A stretch of 64,000 nucleotides of DNA, taken from Arthrobacter ramosus. Its GTDB lineage: Bacteria; Actinomycetota; Actinomycetes; Actinomycetales; Micrococcaceae. The position numbers and the translations under genes were made by a program. The stretch is taken from assembly GCF_039535095.1 (NCBI RefSeq), contig NZ_BAAAWN010000001.1:1426001-1490000 (forward strand). Direction: 5' to 3'. The notes under the pieces were generated by a model. The model was given only the letters and a program-made list of their open reading frames with translations. It was not told the origin of the DNA and made no database searches. This document shows, in pieces, positions 43,796 to 52,437 of the stretch (the first letter of the stretch is position 1; every line of letters starts with the position of its first letter).

Positions 43796-45178
43796 TTAGG
43801 CGCCTCGTGCGGACTTGACCTTCGCGCCGATCCTGCAGGCCACGGCGATGCACGCGATCAACAGGAACGTGCCGATCAGCTGGCCTGCGCTCTCGGCATT
43901 CGAGAAGCCCACCACGAAGATCAGGGCAAGCAGCGCCAGGCCGAATACCGTGAGGAAGGGGAATCCCTTCATGCGAAGCGGCAGTTCGGTTCCTTCGCGG
44001 TCGGCGCGGCGGCGCAGGATGAACTGGGACACGAGTGCCGTTCCCCAGACCACGAGGCAAGTGGAGCCTACGAGGTTGAGCAAGGCGGGAAGCACATGGT
44101 CGGGGAAGAGCAGTTCCAGGACAGTGGCGATGAAACCGAAAGCAACGGAAACCCCGACGGCGGCCATGGGCACCTGGGCGCCGCGCAGTCGCGACAGGAA
44201 AGCCGGCGCTTCGCCGCGCTCAGACAGGGAAAAGACCATGCGCGAGGCGCCGTAGAGGTTGGCGTTGAGTGCGGAAAGCAGGGCCACGACGGCAACGAGG
44301 GTGATGGCTGTGCCGGCTCCCGGGATACCGGCAAGGTTGAGGACACCGGCGAACGGCGACTTCAAGCCTTCGGAGTCGGAGGGCAGCACTGCTGCAATGA
44401 CGAAGACCGAACCGATGTAGAAAACCAGGATGCGCCACACCACCGTGCGGATGGCTTTACCGACGCTGTGTGCGGGGTTTTGCGTCTCCGCAGCAGCCAC
44501 GCTCACGATTTCGGTGCCGCCGAAGGCGAAAATCACGACGAAGAGCGCCGCTGCAATTCCAGACCATCCGGACGGTGCAAAATTGCCGGTCAGGTTTCCG
44601 AGGCCGGGGGAAGCTACGCCGGGCAACCAGCCGAACAGCAAGGCCGCGCCGATGACGAGGAAGGCGACAATGGCCGCGACCTTCAGGATGGCGAACCAGA
44701 ATTCGAACTCACCGAAGTTCCGGACTCCGGCGAGGTTGATCGCGGTAAAGGCCACCATGAACACCAGGGCCAGAGCCCACACAGGAATGACCGGCCAGAC
44801 GGAGAACAGCAGCCCTGCGGCGCCGAGTGCCTCCGCGGCGATGACCACTACCAGCTGCAGCCACCAAAGCCAGCCAACCGTGGATCCGGCCGTCTTGCCC
44901 ATGGCCTTCTCCGCGTAGACCGAGAAGGCGCCGCTGTTGGGGTTGGCGGCTGCCATCTCGCCCAGCGCCCACATCACCACGATGATCAGGGTGCCCGCCA
45001 CGAGGTAGGAGATGAGTACTGCCGGGCCGGCCGCGTGGATTCCGGCACCCGATCCCAGAAAGAGTCCCGCTCCGATCGCGCTGCCCAGGCCCATCATGGT
45101 GAGCTGGCGCGGCTTCATCGAGTGGCCGAGGCCTTGCGAAGGAATGGAGGGTCGAACAGCGGTGGACTTCGTTGTCAT
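43796..45178 (-). CDS. Amino-acid permease (APC superfamily)
   Basis: 460 aa with 12 membrane helices. Hallmarks: the N-terminal MKPRQLTMMGLGSAIGAGLFLGSGAGIHAAGPAVLISYLVAG with the GxGxG substrate loop, ALGEMAAANPNSGAFSVYAEKAMG and FVVIFAFGGTEIVSVAAAETQNP. It matches the AroP/GabP-type amino-acid transporters. It is divergent from an Lrp-type regulator, which likely controls it. Neighbouring 2-oxoacid dehydrogenase genes suggest amino-acid catabolism, but the transported amino acid is not clear. AAGAAGG precedes the ATG. Confidence 0.93.
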   Translation of the reverse strand: MTTKSTAVRPSIPSQGLGHSMKPRQLTMMGLGSAIGAGLFLGSGAGIHAAGPAVLISYLVAGTLIIVVMWALGEMAAANPNSGAFSVYAEKAMGKTAGSTVGWLWWLQLVVVIAAEALGAAGLLFSVWPVIPVWALALVFMVAFTAINLAGVRNFGEFEFWFAILKVAAIVAFLVIGAALLFGWLPGVASPGLGNLTGNFAPSGWSGIAAALFVVIFAFGGTEIVSVAAAETQNPAHSVGKAIRTVVWRILVFYIGSVFVIAAVLPSDSEGLKSPFAGVLNLAGIPGAGTAITLVAVVALLSALNANLYGASRMVFSLSERGEAPAFLSRLRGAQVPMAAVGVSVAFGFIATVLELLFPDHVLPALLNLVGSTCLVVWGTALVSQFILRRRADREGTELPLRMKGFPFLTVFGLALLALIFVVGFSNAESAGQLIGTFLLIACIAVACRIGAKVKSARGA

Positions 45179-45354
45179 TCGTGTTTGCCTTCTTGTGGAT
45201 GGTTTGTCAGCTGGTCCTTGTAGGACTTATCGAATTTACCGCTTCCGAACGAAAGTGGCGAAAAACACTCGTGAGAGGATGGTTACAAGCTGGTGTGACA
45301 TCTCGGCATGGAGTGCCGATTTGTACAGCTCATGGGCGGAAGTAGGAAAAACTG

Positions 45355-45834
45355 ATGGTTGTCGACGAGTTGGATGCCAAGATTGTCCGATTTTTCACCG
45401 ACTCCCCGCGGGCGTCTGTACTCGAGGCATCCAGGGTCTTGAAGGTCGCCCGCGCCACCGTCCAGTCCCGGCTGGACCGGATGGCCGAGCGCGGGGTTGT
45501 GGCTCCCTGGGTTCCGCAGCCCGATCCCTCCGGCTTCGGCTATCCCGTGGTCGCCTTCTGCTCCCTGACCATCAACCAGGACCTGGGGCACGACGCCGTC
45601 GTCGAAGCTCTGGCCGCCATTCCCGAGCTCATTGAGGTCCACACCGTCTCCGGCAGTTCGGATCTCATGGTGCGCGTGGTGGGTAAGTCGAACTCGGACC
45701 TGCAACGCGTGCTGGACAAGCTCATCGCCACCAAGACCGTGCTCCGTTCGTCGTCGGTGATAGTGCTGAATACGCATTTCCAAGGGCGCACCTTGCCCCT
45801 CCTGGAAGCTGCGGCCAAGGAGAATGCGGGCTGA
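45355..45834 (+). CDS. Lrp/AsnC-family transcriptional regulator
   Basis: 159 aa. An N-terminal helix-turn-helix (ELDAKIVRFFTDSPRASVLEASRVLKVARATVQSRLDRMAERGVV) is followed by the RAM ligand-binding/oligomerisation fold with VHTVSGSSDLMVRVVGKSNSDLQRVLDKL. The family senses amino acids. It is divergent from the amino-acid permease at 43796-45178 (176-bp gap), which is its most likely target. AGG lies just before ATG 45355. Confidence 0.93.
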   Translation: MVVDELDAKIVRFFTDSPRASVLEASRVLKVARATVQSRLDRMAERGVVAPWVPQPDPSGFGYPVVAFCSLTINQDLGHDAVVEALAAIPELIEVHTVSGSSDLMVRVVGKSNSDLQRVLDKLIATKTVLRSSSVIVLNTHFQGRTLPLLEAAAKENAG

Positions 45835-45845
45835 AACATTTGGAC

Positions 45846-45861
45846 ACTGTCCACTGACAGT
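45846..45861. promoter_or_regulatory. Inverted repeat between the Lrp and nrtR genes
   Basis: ACTGTC-cact-GACAGT, perfect 6-bp arms, 12 nt after the Lrp stop. It could be part of a terminator or an operator; there is no strong T-run. Confidence 0.35.
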
Positions 45862-45869
45862 CGTACCAT

Positions 45870-45896
45870 TAGTTCTAGTCATTTTGACTATAACTA
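45870..45896. promoter_or_regulatory. NrtR-type operator of the nad operon
   Basis: TAGTTCTAGTCA (45870-45881), spacer ttt, then TGACTATAACTA (45885-45896): 12-nt arms complementary at 11 positions, 30 bp before the nrtR start. It overlaps the likely promoter, so binding would repress the operon. NrtR/NdnR regulators bind such palindromes. Confidence 0.72.
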
Positions 45897-45926
45897 ACTT
45901 TCTGGTCCCAACGGCAAAGAAGCGGG

Positions 45927-46646
45927 GTGAACACCGTGTACGCCACCTCCGCCAATGTCGCAGAGCGCAGGCTCGCGCCGCCGTCGTTGGCCATATCAAC
46001 GGTGATCTTCGCCCTCCGCCCGAGTGAAAGCTCCGGCCGCCCCACGCTGTGGCTGCCGCTGGTGTGCCGCATCCGCGAACCTTTCAAGGACATGTGGGCA
46101 CTGCCCGGAGGCCCGCTGCAGCACGACGAATCACTCCAAGATGCCGCGTCCCGGAACCTGCGCGAGACCACGGGGCTGGCTCCCCAATACCTCGAGCAGC
46201 TCTACGCCTTCGGCGGCGTGCACCGCTCGCCTGCCCAGAGGGTCGTCTCAATCGTCTACTGGGCCTTGGTGCAGCCCACGGAAGCCGCCCTGGCCGACGA
46301 ATCCGAGAATGTCCGTTGGTTCCGGGCAGACCGGCTCGCGGAATTGGCCTTCGACCACAACGCGATTGTGGACTACGCCCTGTGGCGGCTGCGCAACAAG
46401 ATGGCCTACGGGTCCATCGCCTATCACTTGCTGGGAGAATTCTTCACCCTGGCACAGGTCCGCGAAGTCTACGAGGCTGTCCTGGACCGCCAGCTGGATC
46501 CGGCGAACTTTCGCCGGCAAATCAAGGGAACACCGGAAATCGAGGAAACCGGTGAATACCTCCAGGGCGGAAAACACCGCCCGCCCCGCCTCTACCGCTT
46601 CACCGGCACGCCCGGACTCGGGCCAGACAACAGGAGTACACCATGA
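45927..46646 (+). CDS. nrtR: NrtR/NdnR-type Nudix transcriptional regulator of NAD synthesis
   Basis: 239 aa. The N-terminal Nudix-like domain (about 25-155) has a degenerate box: the run GPLQHDESLQDAASR then NLRETTGL keeps the leading Gly, first Glu and Arg, but two box positions are changed (RE to RN, EE to ET). Hydrolase activity is therefore unlikely and a sensor role is expected. The C-terminal winged helix begins after YALWRLRNKMAYGS. First gene of nrtR-nadA-nadB-nadC-nadS; the stop overlaps nadA by 4 nt (ATGA). An operator palindrome lies 30 bp upstream. GTG 45936 with GGGGTGA before it is an alternative start. Confidence 0.9.
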   Translation: MNTVYATSANVAERRLAPPSLAISTVIFALRPSESSGRPTLWLPLVCRIREPFKDMWALPGGPLQHDESLQDAASRNLRETTGLAPQYLEQLYAFGGVHRSPAQRVVSIVYWALVQPTEAALADESENVRWFRADRLAELAFDHNAIVDYALWRLRNKMAYGSIAYHLLGEFFTLAQVREVYEAVLDRQLDPANFRRQIKGTPEIEETGEYLQGGKHRPPRLYRFTGTPGLGPDNRSTP

Positions 46647-47950
46647 GCAGCGTCAACACAGCTATCCAGCTGATCACGCGGGAAGAAGCCGAAAGCGGCC
46701 GTTCCGCGGCCGGCTCAACGTGCAGCCCCGATCTGGCCAGCGGCCCGTGGGAGTACGACCTCGCTGAAGACCTCGCCGGCATCCCGGCTTACGGTCCCGG
46801 CGCTTCCAGCTCCGACGACGCCCCGAAGGCCACGCCCCGTCAAGGCCAGTTGCCCGAAGAGTACAAGCTGGCCAGTGACGCCGAGCTCGACGTCCGGATC
46901 CGCGCCGCCAAGGAGACGCTAGGGGACCGGGCCGTCATCCTGGGCCACTTCTACCAGCGCGACGAAGTTGTCCAGTACGCGGATTTCGTGGGCGACTCCT
47001 TCCAGCTCGCCAACGCTGCCCTGACCAAGCCCGACGCCGAGGCCATCATCTTCTGTGGCGTGCACTTCATGGCCGAGACTGCCGACATCCTGTCCAGCGA
47101 GGACCAGGCCGTGATCCTGCCGAACCTGGCCGCCGGCTGCTCCATGGCGGACATGGCGGACGAGGACTCGGTGGAGGAATGCTGGGAACAGCTCGAGGAG
47201 CTCTTCGGGACCGCCCCCGATTCCGAAGGCCGTGCCCCGGTCATCCCGGTTACCTACATGAATTCCTCGGCCGCATTGAAAGCCTTCTGCGGACGCAACG
47301 GCGGCATCGTCTGCACGTCCTCCAACGCAAAGACGGTGCTCGAATGGGCATTCGAACGTGGCCAGCGGGTCCTCTTCTTTCCCGACCAGCACCTGGGCCG
47401 CAACACCGCCAAGGCCCTCGGCGTGCCGCTGGACCAGATGCCCATGTGGAACCCGCGCAAGGAGTTCGGCGGAAACGACGAACAGACCCTGTTGGATTCC
47501 CGCGTCATCCTCTGGCACGGCTTCTGCTCCGTGCACAAGCGCTTCAACGTGGGCCAGATCGAGAAGGCCCGCGCCGAATTCCCGGGCGTGACCGTCATTG
47601 TGCACCCCGAGTGCCCCATGGAGGTTGTCGACGCGGCAGACGGCGCAGGCTCCACCGACTTCATCAAGAAGGCCATCGCCGCCGCAACCGAACCCACCAC
47701 CTTCGCGATCGGTACCGAGATCAACATGGTGAACCGCTTGGCAGCCGAGAACCCGCAGCACACCATCTTCTGCCTTGACCCGGTGATCTGCCCTTGCTCC
47801 ACGATGTACCGCATCCACCCCGGCTACCTCGCCTGGGTACTCGAGGAACTGGTGGAAGGCCGCCTGGTCAACCGCATCACGGTGGACGACTCCGTCAAGG
47901 ACAACGCCAAGATCGCCCTCGAACGCATGCTCGCAGCACGGCCGGTCTAG
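46643..47950 (+). CDS. nadA: Quinolinate synthase A
   Basis: 435 aa. It makes quinolinate from iminoaspartate and dihydroxyacetone phosphate with a [4Fe-4S] cluster. The cluster cysteines are C166 (AAGCSMAD), C324 (HPECPME) and C383 or C385 (VICPCSTM). GHFYQRDEVVQYADFVGDSFQLA and PVTYMNSSAALKAFCGRNGGIVCTSSNA are typical. The N-terminal 75 residues are an extension of the actinobacterial long form. It is coupled to nrtR (ATGA overlap). Confidence 0.95.
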   Translation: MSSVNTAIQLITREEAESGRSAAGSTCSPDLASGPWEYDLAEDLAGIPAYGPGASSSDDAPKATPRQGQLPEEYKLASDAELDVRIRAAKETLGDRAVILGHFYQRDEVVQYADFVGDSFQLANAALTKPDAEAIIFCGVHFMAETADILSSEDQAVILPNLAAGCSMADMADEDSVEECWEQLEELFGTAPDSEGRAPVIPVTYMNSSAALKAFCGRNGGIVCTSSNAKTVLEWAFERGQRVLFFPDQHLGRNTAKALGVPLDQMPMWNPRKEFGGNDEQTLLDSRVILWHGFCSVHKRFNVGQIEKARAEFPGVTVIVHPECPMEVVDAADGAGSTDFIKKAIAAATEPTTFAIGTEINMVNRLAAENPQHTIFCLDPVICPCSTMYRIHPGYLAWVLEELVEGRLVNRITVDDSVKDNAKIALERMLAARPV

Positions 47951-47987
47951 GCCACACCCCGTACCAACCAGTCGAATCGAGCCTCAC

Positions 47988-49787
47988 ATGACTGCAGAAC
48001 GCATTCCCGGCGCTCACGCGCGGCGGCGGCTCGTCGTCGTCGGAAGCGGCATCGCCGGCCTCTACTCCGCGTTGCTGGCCGCCGAGGCCGGTGCGGACGT
48101 CGTCCTGCTCAGCAAAGGCGCGCTCGCGGACAGCAACACCTTCTTCGCCCAGGGCGGGATTTCGGCTGTGCTGGACGCGCCCGCCCCCGGCGATACCGTC
48201 GCCGCGCACATCACGGACACCCTCAAAGCCGGCGCGGGCCACTGCAATGAGGAGGCCGTGCGGGTGCTGTGCACCGAAGCGCGCCTCGACATCATGGGGC
48301 TTGAGCGTTTCGGTGTCCGTTTCGACGCGGACGACGACGGCGATCCCGCCTTGGGGCTCGAAGCCGCCCACTCCGCGCCGAGGATCCTGCACACCGGCGG
48401 AGACGCCACCGGTGCCGGGGTCGCGAACGCACTCATCCTGGCGGTCCTTGACGCGCAGGACGCCGGGAAAATCCAGGTGCTGGGACATGCCCAGGCGACT
48501 TCCCTGATCCAGTCCGAGGGGCGTGTGACAGGCGTTGAATTCCTGCGCAACGGCCGCCTCGAGAGCGTATTCGGCGATGCCGTGCTGCTCGCCACCGGCG
48601 GGGCGGGGCAGCTGTTTGCCCAGACCACCAACCCCTCGGTCGCAACGGCCGACGGACTCGCGCTCGCATGGCGGGCGGGCGCCGAGCTCGCAGACTTGGA
48701 GTTCTTCCAGTTCCACCCCACGAGCATGGTCCTCTCCGCTGCCGGAAAACCGGCTCCCCTCGGCGCCGATCCGCTCCTCATTTCCGAAGCGGTCCGCGGC
48801 GAAGGCGCCATCCTGGTGGATGCGAGCGGCGAGCGGTTCATGCCTGGCTACCACCCCGACGCCGAACTGGCGCCGCGCGACGTCGTCTCCCGCAGCATCG
48901 CCCTCCACCTTGCTTCACTTGGTGATCCGAACGGCCACGTCTTCCTTGACGCCCGGGTCGTCGAAGCGAAAAACGGGGCGGGCTTCCTTGAGAAGCGCTT
49001 CCCGACGCTCAGCGCCCGGACCCGCGAAGCCGGCATCGACTGGGCCCTTGAGCCCGTTCCGGTTGCCCCTGCCGCGCACTACTGGATGGGCGGCGTTGTC
49101 ACCGATCTGTTCGGCCGTACCTCCGTTCCTGGCTTGCTTGCGGCCGGCGAAGTTGCTTGCACCGGGGTCCAGGGTGCGAACCGTTTGGCCAGCAACTCCT
49201 TGCTCGAAGGGCTCGTGTTCGGGCGGCGGGCTGTTGAGGGGTTCCTTGGCGAGGGGTTCCTTGGGTGGGCGCCGCCGAACGGCACCCCTCCGCGTGCTGT
49301 CTCGGCCGCGGGCGGCCTCCCCTTGACGCACGCTTCCGGGATACCGCACGACGGCGCTCAGCGCACCTACGCTGGACGGCAGCTCGACGCCACACTCATA
49401 CTTGGCCCGTCGGGAACCACCGAGCCGGCCGGAGTACTCGCGTGGCAACCTGAGCTTGTCCCCGAACCCTTCGGCCGCACCGCGCTTCGGCGGCTTATGA
49501 CTGCTAAGGCCGGGGTGCTTCGGACCGGGGGGTTGCTGCGGGAGGCCGCTGAGGCACTCGGCGCTTGGGCCGACGTCGTGCTTCCTGAGAATGTGCCTGA
49601 CTCTGCGGATCCGCGCGTGCACGAGGATGCTAATTTGCTCCTGGCTGCGCAGCTGTTGGTGCAGGCTGCGGGGGCGCGGCGGGGGTCGCTGGGGGCGCAT
49701 TACCGGAGTGACGCCGTCGAAACCCAACGCGAAGAAATTGTTCAGAGATACACGATCCGCCGGAAAGCGAGCCTCGTCAATGACTAG
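47988..49787 (+). CDS. nadB: L-aspartate oxidase
   Basis: 599-aa FAD enzyme oxidising L-aspartate to iminoaspartate for NadA. The FAD-binding N-terminus is VVVGSGIAGLYSALLAAEAG, with SNTFFAQGGISAVL and EEAVRVLCTEARLDI. The middle has FFQFHPTSMV and LASNSLLEGLVFGRRAV. Full length. It follows nadA by 37 nt and overlaps nadC by 8 nt. The 3' quarter (about 49200 on) shows more G-rich, less preferred codons than the start of the gene, but no frame break. Confidence 0.95.
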   Translation: MTAERIPGAHARRRLVVVGSGIAGLYSALLAAEAGADVVLLSKGALADSNTFFAQGGISAVLDAPAPGDTVAAHITDTLKAGAGHCNEEAVRVLCTEARLDIMGLERFGVRFDADDDGDPALGLEAAHSAPRILHTGGDATGAGVANALILAVLDAQDAGKIQVLGHAQATSLIQSEGRVTGVEFLRNGRLESVFGDAVLLATGGAGQLFAQTTNPSVATADGLALAWRAGAELADLEFFQFHPTSMVLSAAGKPAPLGADPLLISEAVRGEGAILVDASGERFMPGYHPDAELAPRDVVSRSIALHLASLGDPNGHVFLDARVVEAKNGAGFLEKRFPTLSARTREAGIDWALEPVPVAPAAHYWMGGVVTDLFGRTSVPGLLAAGEVACTGVQGANRLASNSLLEGLVFGRRAVEGFLGEGFLGWAPPNGTPPRAVSAAGGLPLTHASGIPHDGAQRTYAGRQLDATLILGPSGTTEPAGVLAWQPELVPEPFGRTALRRLMTAKAGVLRTGGLLREAAEALGAWADVVLPENVPDSADPRVHEDANLLLAAQLLVQAAGARRGSLGAHYRSDAVETQREEIVQRYTIRRKASLVND

Positions 49788-50676
49788 CCTGACCCTCCCC
49801 GCAGCACCCGTCCGGGACATTCTGGAGCGGGCATTCGCGGAGGACGCGCCGAGCGGCGACATCACCTCGCAGCTGCTCATTCCCGCCGAAGCCCGCGCCA
49901 CCGCCGTGCTCAATGCCCGGGTTCCGGGGGTGTTCAGCGGCGGAACGGTGTTCCGTGACGCCATGCTGCTCATCGACCCCGACACCGAAGTGGAGCTGTT
50001 GCTCGCGGACGGTGAAGCGTTCGACGCAGGAACGCACTTGGCGCGGGTCAGCGGCCGCGCCCGCTCGGTGCTGCTTGCCGAACGCGTCGGGCTCAACCTT
50101 GCCCAGCGCATGAGCGCCATTGCCACCAAGACGGCGGAGTTCGTCAAGCTGGTCGACGGCACAAAGGCCCGCATCACGGACACGCGGAAAACAACCCCCG
50201 GGCTGCGGGTATTGGAACGCTACGCCGTGCGCTGCGGCGGGGGAGCCAACCACCGCTACAGCCTGTCCGATGCCGTCCTGGCCAAGGACAACCACTTGGC
50301 CGTGATGACCGGTGGCGATTCCGCCAAGCTCACCGCACTGCTCAAGGCCGCCAAAGCCCAGCTGGGCCACACCACGCACTTCGAAGTGGAAGTGGACAGT
50401 GCCGAGCAGATCGAACCCGTACTCGCGGCCGGCGTGGACACAATCATGCTGGACAACTTTTCCCTTGAGGAGCTCCGTGCCGGCGTGAAGCAGGTGGCTG
50501 GCCGCGCCGTCGTCGAGGCGAGCGGCAACGTCAACGTCAACACTGTGGCGGACATCGCCGCCGCGGGAGTTGATGTGATTTCCATCGGCGGACTCACGCA
50601 CAGCGTCAACGCGCTGGACCTGGGCCTGGACGTGACGCTCGACGTCACACCGGACCCGTACCAGGGTCTCGGCTGA
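49780..50676 (+). CDS. nadC: Nicotinate-nucleotide diphosphorylase (quinolinate phosphoribosyltransferase)
   Basis: 298 aa. It converts quinolinate and PRPP to nicotinate mononucleotide. Motifs: EDAPSGDITSQLLIPAEARATAVLNAR, LNLAQRMSAIATKTAEFV, ARITDTRKTTPGLRVLERYAVRCGGGANHR and IMLDNFSLEELR. Its ATG at 49780 overlaps the nadB stop by 8 nt; the frame is open further upstream but that stretch overlaps nadB and has no family match. Confidence 0.95.
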   Translation: MTSLTLPAAPVRDILERAFAEDAPSGDITSQLLIPAEARATAVLNARVPGVFSGGTVFRDAMLLIDPDTEVELLLADGEAFDAGTHLARVSGRARSVLLAERVGLNLAQRMSAIATKTAEFVKLVDGTKARITDTRKTTPGLRVLERYAVRCGGGANHRYSLSDAVLAKDNHLAVMTGGDSAKLTALLKAAKAQLGHTTHFEVEVDSAEQIEPVLAAGVDTIMLDNFSLEELRAGVKQVAGRAVVEASGNVNVNTVADIAAAGVDVISIGGLTHSVNALDLGLDVTLDVTPDPYQGLG

Positions 50677-50680
50677 CGCC

Positions 50681-51838
50681 ATGATCTTCCTCGACGCCGC
50701 GGCGACGACGCCCGTCCGCAGGGAAGTCCTCGAAGCGATGTGGCCGTATCTGACGGGGGAGTTCGGCAATCCCTCAAGCCATCACAGCCTCGGCGAAGCA
50801 GCTGCTAACGCGTTGTCAGGAGCCCGCGCGGCGGTAGCGAAGGCTCTGGGCTGCCGGCCCGGCGAGATCACCTTCACTTCCGGCGGTACCGAGGCGGACA
50901 ACCTGGCAGTGAAAGGAATCGCCCTCGCGAGACGTGCGGCGGACCCTGCCCTGAACCGCGTTGTCATCAGCGCCATAGAGCACCCCGCTGTCGAGGAATC
51001 CGCGCTCTACCTGCAACGCGTCCATGGGTTCGAGGTGGACGTGGTCCCCGTGGACCGGCACGGTGTGGTGACGGCCGAGGCGCTCCGGGCTGTGCTGAGT
51101 TCAGCGACAGCCCTCGTCAGCATCATGTATGCCAACAACGAGATCGGGACCGTGCAACCCGTGCGGCAACTCGCGGAGGTGGCCGCGGAACTTGGCGTGC
51201 CGTTCCATACGGACGCCGTCCAGGCCGCGGGCTGGCTACCCATAGGCGTCAAGGAACTGGGAGTAGACGCCCTGAGTATCTCGGGCCACAAGCTCGGCGC
51301 GCCCAAGGGCAGCGGCGTGCTCTATGCCAAGGGCCGGTTGCGCTTTGAACCGCTGGTCCATGGCGGCGGCCAGGAGCGGGGCAGGCGCTCCGGGACCGAA
51401 AACGTGGCAGGTGCCGTCGCCCTTGCCACTGCGCTGACCCTCGCCCACGCTGGGCAGTCCGAGCTCGCCGGCTGTGTCTCGGAGTTGCGGGATGCCTTCA
51501 TCCGCACTGTCCTTGAAGCTGTGCCCGGTGCCATGCTGACCGGCCACCCCTCGCAGCGCTTGCCGTCGGTCGCGTCCTTCTGCTTCCCCGGCACGAGTGG
51601 GGAGTCGGTCTTGCTTGAGCTTGAGCGGCTTGGCGTGGTGTGCTCGAGCGGATCGGCCTGCGCTGCAGGATCCGACGCTCCGTCGCCGGTCCTGCTGGCC
51701 TTGGGAATCGAGCCCGAGGTGGCCCACACCGCTGTCCGCTTCAGCTTCGACTCCACGGTGACGTCAGCGGAACTGGAGCAAGCCGCGGAAGCCGTGGCTG
51801 CCGCCGTCGGGAGCGTGCAGGGGCTCGGTCGCCGCTGA
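50681..51838 (+). CDS. nadS: Cysteine desulfurase (NifS/IscS-like) of the nad operon
   Basis: 385-aa PLP enzyme. The PLP lysine is K204 (SGHKLGAPKG) and the active-site cysteine is C327 (CSSGSAC). LDAAATTPVRREVLEAMWPY and TSGGTEADNLAVKGIALARR are hallmarks. It starts 4 nt after nadC and is the last gene of the operon. In Corynebacterium glutamicum an equivalent gene (nadS) helps build the NadA iron-sulfur cluster; the same role here is an inference from position. A palindrome follows. Confidence 0.93.
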   Translation: MIFLDAAATTPVRREVLEAMWPYLTGEFGNPSSHHSLGEAAANALSGARAAVAKALGCRPGEITFTSGGTEADNLAVKGIALARRAADPALNRVVISAIEHPAVEESALYLQRVHGFEVDVVPVDRHGVVTAEALRAVLSSATALVSIMYANNEIGTVQPVRQLAEVAAELGVPFHTDAVQAAGWLPIGVKELGVDALSISGHKLGAPKGSGVLYAKGRLRFEPLVHGGGQERGRRSGTENVAGAVALATALTLAHAGQSELAGCVSELRDAFIRTVLEAVPGAMLTGHPSQRLPSVASFCFPGTSGESVLLELERLGVVCSSGSACAAGSDAPSPVLLALGIEPEVAHTAVRFSFDSTVTSAELEQAAEAVAAAVGSVQGLGRR

Positions 51839-51850
51839 CCGTCCCACCCC

Positions 51851-51906
51851 AACTAGCTCGCATTTATTGTCGTTTTGAGCCTTCAAAACGACACCTACTG
51901 CTAGTT
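51851..51906. terminator. Palindromic element, bidirectional terminator
   Basis: The core TGTCGTTTTGA (51868-51878) and TCAAAACGACA (51883-51893) are perfect 11-bp arms. The outer arms aactagc (51851-51857) and gctagtt (51900-51906) also pair. It lies between convergent nadS and GtrA genes. It shares its core with 43681-43722. Confidence 0.75.
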
Positions 51907-51927
51907 AGTTGGGAATCCGGCAGTCAA

Positions 51928-52419
51928 TCAAACGTGGCGGGCCCGGCGGAAAATCCAGTGGCGCAGCATCGTGAAGCGCACGGCCGTCGCGACGAATCCG
52001 GACAGCGTGGTGGTCCAGAGGTCCTCGGCGAGGGTGGCTTCGGGACGTAACGCGTGCAGTACGCCCAGGCTCCCGCCCGTGATGACCAGCGCCACGGCGA
52101 TCACGATCAGCCCGTTCAGGTGGTCCCGGGTTCGTTTCCGGTTGCCGCTGATCTTGAAGGTCAGCCGCCGGTTCAGGGCAGTGTTCATGAGCGAGGTGAT
52201 GATCAGTGCTGCGGCGTTGGCAGGTTGGGGTCCGATCCACGGCCGGAACAGCGCGTACAACGCCAGCGAGGTGACAGTACAGATGATTCCGACGCCGGTG
52301 AAACGGATGAGCTGCCTGACCACCGGATAGCGCAGCAGGCCCTTGCGGCGCTTGCTTGTAGTTGGCCTGAAAAGGGACGTCTGCCGCGTCTCGGTTGCCG
52401 GCACGGCAGAAGGCTCCAT
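51928..52419 (-). CDS. GtrA-family membrane protein
   Basis: 163 aa. Four membrane helices (QLIRFTGVGIICTVTSLALYALF, AALIITSLMNTALNRRLTF, LNGLIVIAVALVITGGSLGVL, TTLSGFVATAVRFTMLRHWIF). FTGVG and the terminal LRHWIFRR are typical of GtrA/DPMS-flippase-like proteins that move lipid-linked sugars across the membrane. The N-terminus (1-30) is polar. No glycosyltransferase is adjacent. The start is ATG 52419. Confidence 0.87.
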   Translation of the reverse strand: MEPSAVPATETRQTSLFRPTTSKRRKGLLRYPVVRQLIRFTGVGIICTVTSLALYALFRPWIGPQPANAAALIITSLMNTALNRRLTFKISGNRKRTRDHLNGLIVIAVALVITGGSLGVLHALRPEATLAEDLWTTTLSGFVATAVRFTMLRHWIFRRARHV

Positions 52420-52437
52420 GGCTCAAGCCTGTCATAT

